Assembly (NCBI GenBank): GCA_016875735.1
Contig: VGOW01000033.1
Span: forward strand, 1-40,360
Length of the DNA: 40,360 bases
Source: Chloroflexota bacterium
Lineage (GTDB): Bacteria; Chloroflexota; Anaerolineae; Anaerolineales; VGOW01
Direction of reading: 5' to 3'
Made by a program: the position numbers and the translations under genes. The notes below the pieces were generated by a model. The model saw nothing but the letters and a program-made list of their open reading frames with translations, made no database searches and had not been told where the DNA came from. Of the stretch, positions 30,856-38,973 are shown piece by piece; within the stretch, counting starts at the first letter, position 1; every line of letters starts with the position of its first letter.

Positions 30856-32514
30856 ATGGCAGGTACGGCAACAACCCCCGAAGTCTTCACCCGAAAGGCC
30901 TCCGGCCTCGTGCGGGTGATGTCTCCCTATTCCGCATTCGTGTACAACATTCTCACCATGGGCCTGATCTTCCCCTGGACCTATCTGTGGGCGCCGGGCG
31001 CACTGCCGGGCGGCAGTCTTGTCTGGGGCATTCTTCTGGCCACCCTCATCGAAATCCCCATCGCCTTCGCCTACGTATGGCTGTCCACCGCTCTGCCGCG
31101 TAGTGGCGGCGACTACGTTTTCCAAAGCCGCGTGTTCGGCGGCGGCATCGCCTTCACAGTGGTGTTCTCCGGGTTCGTCATTTGGATTTTGCAATGGGTG
31201 GCGCTCTCCGGCTGGCTCGTGGCCTATCTCGGCTTTGCGCCGCTCTTTCTCGGCCTCGGCGCCACGATGGGCAATGCCGCGCTATCGGGCATCGGCGTAT
31301 GGTTCACCACCGGCAGCGGCATCATCGTCACCAGCATCGCCAATGCTCTGCTCTCGCTGGTGCTGTTGGTGAGCGGCTTCAAGAATTACGTGCGCTTTCA
31401 GCACGTGATGTGGTGGGGCACGCTGTTGGCTTTTGGAGTCGTGTTCTTCGTGCTGTTCACCACCCCGCCCGCAACTTTTGTGGAACGACTCAACGCCTTC
31501 GCGGCGGCCTCCGGCGGCGCGGCCAACTTTTACGAGACAGCAGTGACCGCCGTCACCGGCGCCGGAATCGATCTCAACCCGCCGTTCTCGTTGTGGGCGA
31601 CTCTGCTGGTGGCCCCCATCGCCTGGACATCGCTGCAGTGGGCAACGTATTCGGCCCAGCAGAACGGCGAGATCAAAGACGCGAAGAACTTCAACGCGCA
31701 GACTTTCATCATGGTCGGCTCGCTGGTCTTCACCGGCTTGTTGCTGGCGCTGCTGGCCGTGGGCATCGAACGAGTGGCCGGGCCGCAATTCTTGTATGTG
31801 GCCGGAGCCGGATACTGGTCGCTCATCGGCGAGGCCAACATTGCCGGGTTCAATCTGTGGCCGCCGATCCTCGCCGTGGCCCTCACCGCCAGCCCGTTGG
31901 TGGTGCTCATCATCGGCGTCGGCTACATCCTCAACGGCTTTCAGATCGTCTGCAACTGTTACATCGGCATGACGCGAGTGATGGTGGCCATGTCACTCGA
32001 CCGCCTCTTGCCCGAATGGTTCAGCAAAGTGGACGACACACTGCACACGCCGGTCAATGCCCATCTCGCCTATTTCCTCGCCAGCATCCCGGTCATCCTT
32101 GCCTACAACCTCGTGCCGGGATGGGTCGGCCTCACGCTCGGCGTGACCTTTGGGTGCGGTTACGTGTTCGTAGTGACGAGTCTGGCAGGCGCATTGCTGC
32201 CATACAAAGCCAAAGATTTGTACGACGCCTCGCCCGGCTCGAAATACACGGTGGGCGGCGTCCCGCTCATTACCGTGCTTGGCGGTTTGGGCGCGGTGCT
32301 GGGCACGCTCATGGTGCTGGCTTTTCTCTTCGCGCCGCAGCTCGGCGTGCTGGGCAACTGGAACTTCGAGAACTTCCCCTTCAATCTCTGGGCGCAGATC
32401 ATCGCCGCGCTGGTGATCCTCGTGTCGCTGTTGCTGTATGTGTGGATGAAGAGCAGTCAGCAAAGCAAAGGCATCAACGTGGATTACGCGTTCAAAGAGA
32501 TACCGCCGGAGTAA
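30856..32514 (+). CDS. APC-superfamily amino acid/amine permease
   Basis: 552 residues with about 12-14 membrane segments. The first half has SGLVRVMSPYSAFVYNILTMG and LPRSGGDYVFQSRV, the APC consensus around TM1-TM3. Later come TSLQWATYSAQQNGEIKDAKNFNAQTF and CNCYIGMTRVMVAMSLDRLLPEWFSKV, the APC loop before TM9. I chose ATG 30856 because GAGGAGG (30842-30848) is seven bases from it but only one from ATG 30850. Next to a methylglycine dehydrogenase and a choline-kinase-like gene, a quaternary amine or methylated glycine is a reasonable substrate; that is inference. Confidence 0.9.
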   Translation: MAGTATTPEVFTRKASGLVRVMSPYSAFVYNILTMGLIFPWTYLWAPGALPGGSLVWGILLATLIEIPIAFAYVWLSTALPRSGGDYVFQSRVFGGGIAFTVVFSGFVIWILQWVALSGWLVAYLGFAPLFLGLGATMGNAALSGIGVWFTTGSGIIVTSIANALLSLVLLVSGFKNYVRFQHVMWWGTLLAFGVVFFVLFTTPPATFVERLNAFAAASGGAANFYETAVTAVTGAGIDLNPPFSLWATLLVAPIAWTSLQWATYSAQQNGEIKDAKNFNAQTFIMVGSLVFTGLLLALLAVGIERVAGPQFLYVAGAGYWSLIGEANIAGFNLWPPILAVALTASPLVVLIIGVGYILNGFQIVCNCYIGMTRVMVAMSLDRLLPEWFSKVDDTLHTPVNAHLAYFLASIPVILAYNLVPGWVGLTLGVTFGCGYVFVVTSLAGALLPYKAKDLYDASPGSKYTVGGVPLITVLGGLGAVLGTLMVLAFLFAPQLGVLGNWNFENFPFNLWAQIIAALVILVSLLLYVWMKSSQQSKGINVDYAFKEIPPE

Positions 32515-32524
32515 GAAATAGAGA

Positions 32525-32640
32525 GTAGAGGATTGGAGGATTGGATGACTGGAGGCCGGAGCCGCTGCGACTTCGGCCTCCACCATTTATGAGTCCCGCA
32601 ACCCTGCACATTCCAATCCTCTAATTCTCTGATTCTCTTT
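32525..32640. repeat. Octamer inverted element H between permease and dehydrogenase
   Basis: Left arm: AGGATTGG, AGGATTGG, ATGACTGG in phase (32529-32552). Core hairpin TGGAGGCCG (32550-32558) / CGGCCTCCA (32574-32582). Right arm: CCAATCCT, CTAATTCT, CTGATTCT in phase (32613-32636), the inverse of the left unit drifting to TCTCTGAT. The period is 8. The right arm ends ten bases before the ATG of the next gene. Confidence 0.85.
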
Positions 32641-32646
32641 TCATCT

Positions 32647-35160
32647 ATGCCTCTCCCTTCCCACACCTCCATCACCATCATCGGCGGGGGGATCGCCGGA
32701 TGCAGTATTGCCTATTGGCTCGCTCGACTCGGGCGCCGGGATGTGCTGCTGCTCGACAAAGGCGAGCTGACCAGCGGAAGCACATGGCACGCCGCCGGTC
32801 TGCTCACTCACTTTCACACCTCGCCCGCGCTGATGCGAATGCGCAAACACAGCATCGCCCTCTACCGCGATCTGCAACACGAAGCGGCCGCGAGCGGTCG
32901 GCATCACATCGGCTGGAACGAGGTGGGTAGTTTGCGCGTGGCTTCGAGCCGCAACCAATTTATGTTTTTGCAGAGGCAGGTGAGCATGGCCAAAGCCATC
33001 GGCCTCAACGTGGAAATTATTTCGCCCGCCGAAGCGATGAAGATTTTCCCGCACATGTCGAATAAAGAGTTGTACGGCGCGATCTATTTGCCGAACGACG
33101 GGCACGTCGATCCGAACGGGGTGACGATGGAGATCGCCCGCCGGGCGCGGGAGATGGGTGTGACGATTTCCACCGCGACGCGGGTGACGGGCATCGAGCG
33201 CGGATCGCGCGGGGAAGTCGTCGGCGTCCAAACCGAACACGGTTCCATCCGAACCGAGATCGTGATCAACGCCGCCGGGATGTGGGGGCAACAAGTCGGC
33301 GCGATGGTTGGCGTCAATCTCCCCATGACTCCGCTCGTCCATCAACACGTCGCCACCAAACCAATCCCCAATTACCAATTACCCAAACACACTCCCTGCC
33401 TCCGCGACCCCGAATATCTTTTTTACATGCGCGAGGAACAGGGCGGCTTTCTCATCGGCGGGTTCGAGGAAGAGCCGGTGGCCTGGTCGGTGGGCGGCGT
33501 GCCGTGGGACTTCACCGGCAAACTGCTTGCGCCCGATTGGGAATTGTTCGCGCCGATCATGGAAGGCGCGATCCGCCGCATTCCGATTCTTGAGAAGGCG
33601 GAGTTGACGCACCTCGTGAACGGGCCGGAGTCGATCACGCCCGACTCGCGCCCGTTGTTGGGGCCCCTGCCCGGCGTGCCGGGCTTTTGGGCCGCCTGCG
33701 GACTCTCGCACACCGGCTTCGGCGCGGGCGCGGCCATCGGCGAGATCATTGCCCATTGGATCGTGAACGGCGAGCCGCCCTACGATGTGACCGAGATGAA
33801 TGCGCGCCGCTTCGGGCCGAACATGGAAGATCGCGCCTACGCCGCCGAGCGCGCGCGAGAGTCGTACCGCTACTATTACGTGTTGCGCTACCCGCACGAT
33901 GAAAACGAGTGGGCGCGGCCTCGACGACTCAGCCCATTGCATACGCGCTGTGAAAAACTTGGCGCGGCCTTCGGCGAGAAGAACGGCTGGGAGCGGGTGA
34001 ACTTTTTCGAGCCGGGCTCGACCGGGCGGCGGATGGGCGCGGAACAAAAGCGATGGGGATGGGGGCGGCCTCCGTTTTTTGATCGCGTGGGCGAGGAGCA
34101 CCGCGCGGCGCGCGAGCGAGTCGCGATCTGGGATATGACCTCGTTCGGAAAGATTGATGTGAAGGGCGCGGGCGCGTTGGCTCTGCTTCAACAGTTGTGC
34201 GACAACGATGTGGACAAGCCGGTGGGCAGTGTGACATACACGCAGTTCCTCAATGAGCGCGGCGGCATCGAAAGCGATGTGACCGTTGCGCGAGTGGGCG
34301 AGGATCATTTCCGCGTGATCACTGGCAGCAATTTTGTGGCCGGCGATTTGGGATGGATTCGGATGCGCGTGGGGGCGGATGGCCATCCGCCCCCGCAAGT
34401 TTGGGACGTGACCGACGAATGGGCGGCGATTGGGCTGTGGGGGCCGCGCGCGCGCGATGTGTTGGCGGCGGTGACGGACGCCGACGTGTCGAATGGCGGC
34501 TTCCCGTACATGACGGCGAAATGGATCCGAATCGGCGGCGCAGAAGTGTGGGCGCAGAAAGTCACGTATGTCGGCGAATTAGGCTGGGAGTTGTATATCC
34601 GCAACGACGACGCGGGCGCGGTGTGGGACGCGCTGATGGAGGCGGGCCGCCCGCATGGCATCACGCCCGCCGGATACAAATCGCTCGACTCACTGCGGCT
34701 CGAAAAAGGCTATCGCTATTGGAGCAGTGACATCACCCCGAGCGAGACTCCGTACGAGGCCGGGCTGGGCTTCTGCGTGAAGTTGGGCAAAGGCAATTTC
34801 AATGGAAGAGAGGCGTTGGTGAAGTTGAGAGAGAGCGGGGTGAAGAGGAAGTTGCGCACGGTGACCCCCACCCCGAACCCCTCCCCCGTTGGTGACTTCG
34901 CCAACGGGGGAGGGACAAGGTCGGGGGTCGGGGTGATCTACGGCGGCGAGGCGGTGTATGCCAACGGCGAGATCATTGGCCGACTGCGGTCGGCGGGCTA
35001 CGGCTACACCGTCGGCAAATGGATCGGTTACCTCTATTTGCCGCTGGAGTTGTCGAAAGAAGGCACGCCGCTCGAAGTGGAAGTGTTTGGCGAACGAGTG
35101 AGCGCAACGGTGGCAGCGGCTGTGTTGTACGACCCGAAAGGGGAGAGGGTGAAATCGTAA
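32647..35160 (+). CDS. FAD-dependent sarcosine/dimethylglycine dehydrogenase-like protein (DAO-GcvT fusion)
   Basis: 837 residues. The FAD domain opens with IIGGGIAGCSIAYWLARLG (about 11-29) and LLDKGELTSGSTWHAAGLLTHF, where the His would be the covalent-flavin-type position. The DAO substrate domain runs to about 380 (GPESITPDSRPLLGP). Then an FAO_M segment and a GcvT folate domain (about 430-720: WDMTSFGKIDVKGAGALALLQQLCDND, PYEAGLGFCVKLGKG), and a GcvT C-terminal barrel (from about 765). The enzyme would demethylate dimethylglycine or sarcosine, passing one carbon to tetrahydrofolate. Two low-complexity repeat elements are read through in frame at about residues 239-248 and 739-763. Confidence 0.92.
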   Translation: MPLPSHTSITIIGGGIAGCSIAYWLARLGRRDVLLLDKGELTSGSTWHAAGLLTHFHTSPALMRMRKHSIALYRDLQHEAAASGRHHIGWNEVGSLRVASSRNQFMFLQRQVSMAKAIGLNVEIISPAEAMKIFPHMSNKELYGAIYLPNDGHVDPNGVTMEIARRAREMGVTISTATRVTGIERGSRGEVVGVQTEHGSIRTEIVINAAGMWGQQVGAMVGVNLPMTPLVHQHVATKPIPNYQLPKHTPCLRDPEYLFYMREEQGGFLIGGFEEEPVAWSVGGVPWDFTGKLLAPDWELFAPIMEGAIRRIPILEKAELTHLVNGPESITPDSRPLLGPLPGVPGFWAACGLSHTGFGAGAAIGEIIAHWIVNGEPPYDVTEMNARRFGPNMEDRAYAAERARESYRYYYVLRYPHDENEWARPRRLSPLHTRCEKLGAAFGEKNGWERVNFFEPGSTGRRMGAEQKRWGWGRPPFFDRVGEEHRAARERVAIWDMTSFGKIDVKGAGALALLQQLCDNDVDKPVGSVTYTQFLNERGGIESDVTVARVGEDHFRVITGSNFVAGDLGWIRMRVGADGHPPPQVWDVTDEWAAIGLWGPRARDVLAAVTDADVSNGGFPYMTAKWIRIGGAEVWAQKVTYVGELGWELYIRNDDAGAVWDALMEAGRPHGITPAGYKSLDSLRLEKGYRYWSSDITPSETPYEAGLGFCVKLGKGNFNGREALVKLRESGVKRKLRTVTPTPNPSPVGDFANGGGTRSGVGVIYGGEAVYANGEIIGRLRSAGYGYTVGKWIGYLYLPLELSKEGTPLEVEVFGERVSATVAAAVLYDPKGERVKS
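33361..33388. repeat. In-frame heptad run I inside the dehydrogenase gene
   Basis: CCAATCC, CCAATTA, CCAATTA, CCCAAAC in exact 7-base phase. It is the inverse of the TTGGTAA unit in element F. It encodes PIPNYQLPKH between HQHVATK and the conserved LRDPEYLFYMREE, where relatives as I recall them have a short variable loop. Confidence 0.75.
34862..34935. repeat. In-frame palindromic element J inside the dehydrogenase gene
   Basis: Left arm of C-rich units (34864-34892), a 8-base core around TGACTTCG, right arm (34901-34934) that is its near-inverse; CCCCCGTTGG / CCAACGGGGG is perfect. It encodes TPTPNPSPVGDFANGGGTR, a stretch foreign to the GcvT fold, placed between RKLRTV and VIYGGEAVYANGEIIG. 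The length is a multiple of three with no stops, so the protein continues normally. Confidence 0.9.
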
Positions 35161-35161
35161 T

Positions 35162-36058
35162 ATGCCAATCACCATCGAACAAGTTGTCGAACGCATTTCA
35201 GATTGGAAGGGGAGACATGTCGCCATCCAACCGTTGAGCGGCGGCCTCACGAACACGAACTATCGAGTGAACGTTGACGACGCCCCATTCGTCGTGCGCA
35301 TCCCCGGCGCAAACACGGCACTGCTGGCGGTGGATCGAGCCAACGAGCATCACAACACTCAGGCGGCGAGCGAGGCCGGTGTGTGCCCGAAGGTCATTCA
35401 CTTTTTGCCGGATGAGAATGTGATGGTGCTGGAATTCATTCACGGCGAGACAATGAGCATCCCCAAATTACAGGGGCCGGGGATGCCGACTCGAATGGCG
35501 CAGTCGCTCAAGCGTTTGCACGCCGGGCCGCGCTTCCTCCACGACTTCAACATGTTCCGCCTCACCGAGTTCTATCTCAAGATTGCGGACGAGCACGGCG
35601 CGCGCATCCCCGACGGCTATCGAAGTTATCTCCCGCGAGTGAATCGGATCGAGGCCGCCTTTGCCCGCCATCCTTTGCCCGCCGCGCCGTGCCACAATGA
35701 TTTGTTGGCCGAGAATTACATCGACGACGGGCGGATGCTGTGGGTGATCGACTTTGAATACAGCGGCAACAACGACCCGACGTTCGAGTTGGGCAACACT
35801 TGCCAGGAGCAGCAATTCGACGAGCCGCGCATCGAAGAGATGTGCGCGGCCTATTTCGGCGAGGCCTACCCCGACAAATTGGCGCGCATGAAGCTGAACA
35901 TGATCATGTCCGATGTGGGCTGGACGCTGTGGGCGGCGATACAGGCCAAAATTTCGACGATTGAGTTTGACTTTTGGGGTTGGGCGGTGGAGCGTTGGGG
36001 AAGGGCCGCCGCTAAAATGGACTCGCCCGAATTCGAGAAGTGGTTGAGCGCGGTGTAA
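35162..36058 (+). CDS. Choline/ethanolamine kinase-like phosphotransferase
   Basis: 298 residues of the APH/choline kinase fold. Gly-rich loop LSGGLTNTNYRV (about 25-36), Brenner motif PCHNDLLAENYI with catalytic Asp (about 180), and the choline-kinase motif IDFEYSGNNDPTFELGN (about 197-213) with the second metal Asp. It would phosphorylate choline or a related amino alcohol. ATG 35162 is one base after the dehydrogenase stop, so the two are co-translated. With the permease upstream they form one transcription unit ending at a perfect terminator. Confidence 0.9.
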   Translation: MPITIEQVVERISDWKGRHVAIQPLSGGLTNTNYRVNVDDAPFVVRIPGANTALLAVDRANEHHNTQAASEAGVCPKVIHFLPDENVMVLEFIHGETMSIPKLQGPGMPTRMAQSLKRLHAGPRFLHDFNMFRLTEFYLKIADEHGARIPDGYRSYLPRVNRIEAAFARHPLPAAPCHNDLLAENYIDDGRMLWVIDFEYSGNNDPTFELGNTCQEQQFDEPRIEEMCAAYFGEAYPDKLARMKLNMIMSDVGWTLWAAIQAKISTIEFDFWGWAVERWGRAAAKMDSPEFEKWLSAV

Positions 36059-36062
36059 AAAG

Positions 36063-36097
36063 AAAACGCCGAGTGTTTGCGAAACACTCGGCGTTTT
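36063..36097. terminator. Perfect bidirectional terminator
   Basis: A 16-bp perfect stem (36063-36078 with 36082-36097) around the loop GCG, A-rich on one side and T4 on the other. It separates the convergent choline-kinase-like and two-TM genes. Confidence 0.95.
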
Positions 36098-36099
36098 GA

Positions 36100-36513
36100 T
36101 CACGGCTGAACGACTCTCACTGCGGGTTGCCTCTTCTTCCACCCGAGGATGAGGGCGATAACGCCGAACAGCCATGTGGCCGAACGGATGCCCACAGCCA
36201 GCACGCCGATGGCGTAAACAATGCCGCCCAACCCGGCGGCCAGCAGAATCCAATTCTGCCGGGCGCCGGTTCGGCGCTCGACTTCGGCCCGCGCCTCGCG
36301 CATCAATTTGTGTTTGAGTTCGCCCACGAACGCCGCGCGCGGCGCGATGGGCCGAAGCGCCGACTTCACGCGCCCGGCAACGTCGAGCAGCTCGCCGATC
36401 ACTTTTTCCTGCGGCCCGGCGTGGGCCGCCAGCAGTTCCCGGCTGTCGTCGCGCCCGCCGATCAATGCCTCGGTGTGGCGGTTCACCAACTCTGTCACTT
36501 CTGTTTCTTTCAT
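36100..36513 (-). CDS. Two-TM protein cotranscribed with an ECF sigma factor (possible anti-sigma)
   Basis: 137 residues. A helical, charged N-terminal region (about 1-80) precedes two adjacent membrane segments (about 86-104, WILLAAGLGGIVYAIGVLAVG, and about 110-124, ATWLFGVIALILGW) and a basic tail. No zinc-binding HxxxCxxC anti-sigma motif is visible. It starts 18 bases after the sigma gene stop, and ATG 36513 has GAAGGTG upstream. Position directly behind an ECF gene makes a regulatory membrane partner plausible, but not shown. Confidence 0.65.
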   Translation of the reverse strand: MKETEVTELVNRHTEALIGGRDDSRELLAAHAGPQEKVIGELLDVAGRVKSALRPIAPRAAFVGELKHKLMREARAEVERRTGARQNWILLAAGLGGIVYAIGVLAVGIRSATWLFGVIALILGWKKRQPAVRVVQP

Positions 36514-36531
36514 CGTTACACCTTCACTTCA

Positions 36532-37113
36532 TCAATGCCCGTTCGGCGGCGGCAGTGGCCGCCCGGTGCGCCGCTCCAAATCGTCGCGCAGGGTGAGCAG
36601 GGTGCGGTGGTACAGACTCTTGATCGCGCCCTCGCTCCGATTCAATACCGCGCCGATCTCGGCGTTGGACATGTGCTCGACAAACTTGAGGATGAGCAGC
36701 TGCTGGCGCTCGGCCGGAAGCTGCCGAATGATGTCCAACAAAAACTCTTGCTCCTCGCGGCTCTCGGCGGCGTATTCGGGGGCCTCGCTCTGAATGCCGT
36801 TCACCACGTATTCGTCGAGAGGCACGATCTTTCGCCGCCCCTGATCGCGATGCCAATTGGCGACCAAATTGTGAGCGATGCGATAGAGCCACGCCGAGAA
36901 CGGCAGGCCGCGATCGGAGTAACTCGGAAGCCGCTTGAGCGCCCGGAAGAACACCCGCGCCGTCAGGTCTTCGGCGTCGTGTTCGTTGCCGGTGCGGTAA
37001 TACACATAACTGTAGATTCTGCCGACGTACCGCTCATACAGTTCGCCAAAGGAGGTCGGATCGCATTTGGCGAGTTCGATGAGGCGATGTTCGTCGGGCG
37101 CGGGCGATTTCAC
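36532..37113 (-). CDS. ECF-type RNA polymerase sigma factor
   Basis: 193 residues. Region 2 FGELYERYVGRIYSYVYYRTGNEHDAEDLTARVFFRALK (about 17-55) includes the DAEDL core-binding helix. PFSAWLYRIAHNLVANWHRD is the end of region 2. Region 4 RQLPAERQQLLILKFVEHMSNAEIGAVLNRSEGAIKSLYHRTL (about 130-172) has the helix-turn-helix. It starts at GTG 37113; no Shine-Dalgarno sequence evident. Its regulon probably answers an envelope signal if the downstream membrane protein is its anti-sigma. Confidence 0.93.
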   Translation of the reverse strand: MKSPAPDEHRLIELAKCDPTSFGELYERYVGRIYSYVYYRTGNEHDAEDLTARVFFRALKRLPSYSDRGLPFSAWLYRIAHNLVANWHRDQGRRKIVPLDEYVVNGIQSEAPEYAAESREEQEFLLDIIRQLPAERQQLLILKFVEHMSNAEIGAVLNRSEGAIKSLYHRTLLTLRDDLERRTGRPLPPPNGH

Positions 37114-37277
37114 CGGGGAGCGTGTCTCCTATCGGCCCGCGTGTTTCATATGAAAACACTGAAAGGCCGAAAGCGTTGCGAGGTGTGTGTTGCGACATGA
37201 TAGCAGGGGCGCAACGGTTGCGCAAGGAAAGACCCGCTCCCCACCCCTCCACAGCCATTCCGCCGATGGGGAGAGGG

Positions 37278-37283
37278 TATAAT
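37278..37283 (+). promoter_or_regulatory. -10 box of the yqhQ-like gene
   Basis: Perfect TATAAT 18 bases before ATG 37302, leaving a leader of about 12 bases with a weak GGAG (37291-37294). Confidence 0.6.
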
Positions 37284-37301
37284 GCCCGCCGGAGTGAAAC
37301 G

Positions 37302-38225
37302 ATGACAGAAAGACTTCCGACTTACGGCGGGCAAGCGGTGATCGAAGGTGTGATGATGCGCGGCTCGCAGGCGCTGGCGGTTGCGGTGCGCGATCCCAGC
37401 GGCAACATTCAACTTCGCACCGAGCCGCTGAGCAACCTGTATCGCGGGCGGCTGAACAAAGTTCCGTTCCTGCGCGGACTGTTGGGTTTGTGGGACGCGC
37501 TGGGGCTGGGGATGAAGAGCCTGATGTATTCGGCCAACGTGGCCGCCGGAGAAGAAGTGAAAATCGAGGGCGGCGCGATGTGGGCCACCGTGCTCTTCTC
37601 GCTGGCGCTGAGCATCGGCCTGTTCTTCCTCCTCCCTGCCGCCGCCGGCGCGGGCGTCGAATGGGGATCGCGCGCGCTGTTCGGGGCGGCGCCCACCGGC
37701 GCGATCGGCTGGGTGGGCAATTTGGCCGAAGGCCTGATCCGGCTGGCATTGATCGTCGGTTATGTTTGGGGCATCGGCTTCATTCCCGATGTCAAACGAC
37801 TCTACGGCTATCACGGCGCAGAGCATAAAACCATCAACGCCTTCGAGGCCGGAGCGCCGCTCACGCCGGAATCGGTGGCGCAGTTTCCGTTGGAACACCC
37901 GCGATGCGGCACGGCGTTTTTGCTCGTCGTCGTCGTGCTCTCCATTCTGATTTTTTCCGTGCTTGGCCCACTGCCGCTGGCGACGCGGTTGATCTCACGT
38001 TTGCTTTTGGTGCCAGTGCTGGCCGCCATCGCTTACGAATACCTGCGCTTCACCGCGCGATACATCTCCAACTCGTTCATCCGCGTCATCGTCGCGCCCA
38101 ATTTGCTCATGCAACGGCTGACGACTCGCGAGCCGGATTTGCAGATGCTCGAAGTTTCGATTGCGGCGTTCGAGACGATGCGCAAGACCGAAGGGGAGGC
38201 CGCCACCGGGGGCATGATCGCCTGA
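37302..38225 (+). CDS. DUF1385 family membrane protein (YqhQ-like)
   Basis: 307 residues. The family opening TYGGQAVIEGVMMRGSQALAVAVRD is followed by membrane segments at about 90-112, 130-155, 210-228 and 235-255. The hallmark motifs YGYHGAEHKTINAFEAG (about 167) and HPRCGTAFLLVVVVLS (about 199) are intact; their His/Cys residues suggest metal binding. Function unknown in the family. The frame extends upstream to 37122 but the conserved start and the TATAAT box favour 37302. Confidence 0.93.
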   Translation: MTERLPTYGGQAVIEGVMMRGSQALAVAVRDPSGNIQLRTEPLSNLYRGRLNKVPFLRGLLGLWDALGLGMKSLMYSANVAAGEEVKIEGGAMWATVLFSLALSIGLFFLLPAAAGAGVEWGSRALFGAAPTGAIGWVGNLAEGLIRLALIVGYVWGIGFIPDVKRLYGYHGAEHKTINAFEAGAPLTPESVAQFPLEHPRCGTAFLLVVVVLSILIFSVLGPLPLATRLISRLLLVPVLAAIAYEYLRFTARYISNSFIRVIVAPNLLMQRLTTREPDLQMLEVSIAAFETMRKTEGEAATGGMIA

Positions 38226-38292
38226 CCCTCCGCAGGGTTGTGTCGAAACCACAGATTTCACGGAGATCTATTTTCCCATCGCTGCTTTGCAT

Positions 38293-38865
38293 TCACCTCG
38301 CCCCCAACACGCTCAACAGCATCCTCACCATTCGCGCCGTCGCGCCCCAGATCACGTGCCCATCCACTTCGCGGAAGTAAAACACTTCGGCGGGCGGGCC
38401 GCCCGTGGGCGGCTGATAGCAGCGAATCTCCACGTTGGCCGGATCGGCCAACCACTTGAGTGAAACGCCGAACACAGCCGAGCATTCGCGCGGATTGATC
38501 ACAAATTCATACGGAAACGGGATGACGCCGACAACGGGGGTGATGTGATACTGAGTCACCGTGAGCAGCTCGTCGAGCCGACCGATCAACTTCACATCGC
38601 CGCGCCTCAACCCGATCTCCTCTTCGGCCTCGCGCAGAGCGGTATCCTCCGGCGACTCGTCGCCCGGATCGATGCGCCCGCCGGGAAATGACACCTGCCC
38701 CTTGTGATCGTCCACCGTGTCGGTGCGGCGGGTGAAGAGGAGATGCCACTCGCTGTTGTGCTCATACAGCGGCACGAGCACCGCCGCCGGGCGCGCGTTC
38801 CATTCGGCGGTCACCGCGCGGCCGCGGGCGGCGAGTGTGGATTGAAGTGAGTCGATGAAATTCAT
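38293..38865 (-). CDS. CoA-type Nudix hydrolase (NudL-like)
   Basis: 190 residues. The UPF0035/NuCoA motif LLFTRRTDTVDDHKGQVSFPGG leads into the Nudix box GGRIDPGDESPED...REAEEEIGL (about 62-85), with the RExxEE metal site intact. The combination defines the coenzyme A diphosphatase group, which cleaves CoA and acyl-CoAs to 4'-phosphopantetheine and ADP derivatives. ATG 38865 fits the usual N-terminus. Confidence 0.92.
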   Translation of the reverse strand: MNFIDSLQSTLAARGRAVTAEWNARPAAVLVPLYEHNSEWHLLFTRRTDTVDDHKGQVSFPGGRIDPGDESPEDTALREAEEEIGLRRGDVKLIGRLDELLTVTQYHITPVVGVIPFPYEFVINPRECSAVFGVSLKWLADPANVEIRCYQPPTGGPPAEVFYFREVDGHVIWGATARMVRMLLSVLGAR

Positions 38866-38902
38866 TCAGGATCGGCGTCGTCGAAACATGGCGATTGCAT
38901 AT

Positions 38903-38973
38903 CACCACAGAGAACACAAAGGGCACAGAGATTCTAAAAATCTTTCTCTGTGTTCTCGGTGTTCTCTGTGGTG
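38903..38973. repeat. Inverted element K supplying the C-terminus of TrmI
   Basis: Perfect 15-bp arms CACCACAGAGAACAC (38903-38917) and GTGTTCTCTGTGGTG (38959-38973), with ACAGAGA/TCTCTGT units between. On the minus strand the right arm is read as LTTENTENTEKDF, the last residues of TrmI, after a normal family end. Confidence 0.9.
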
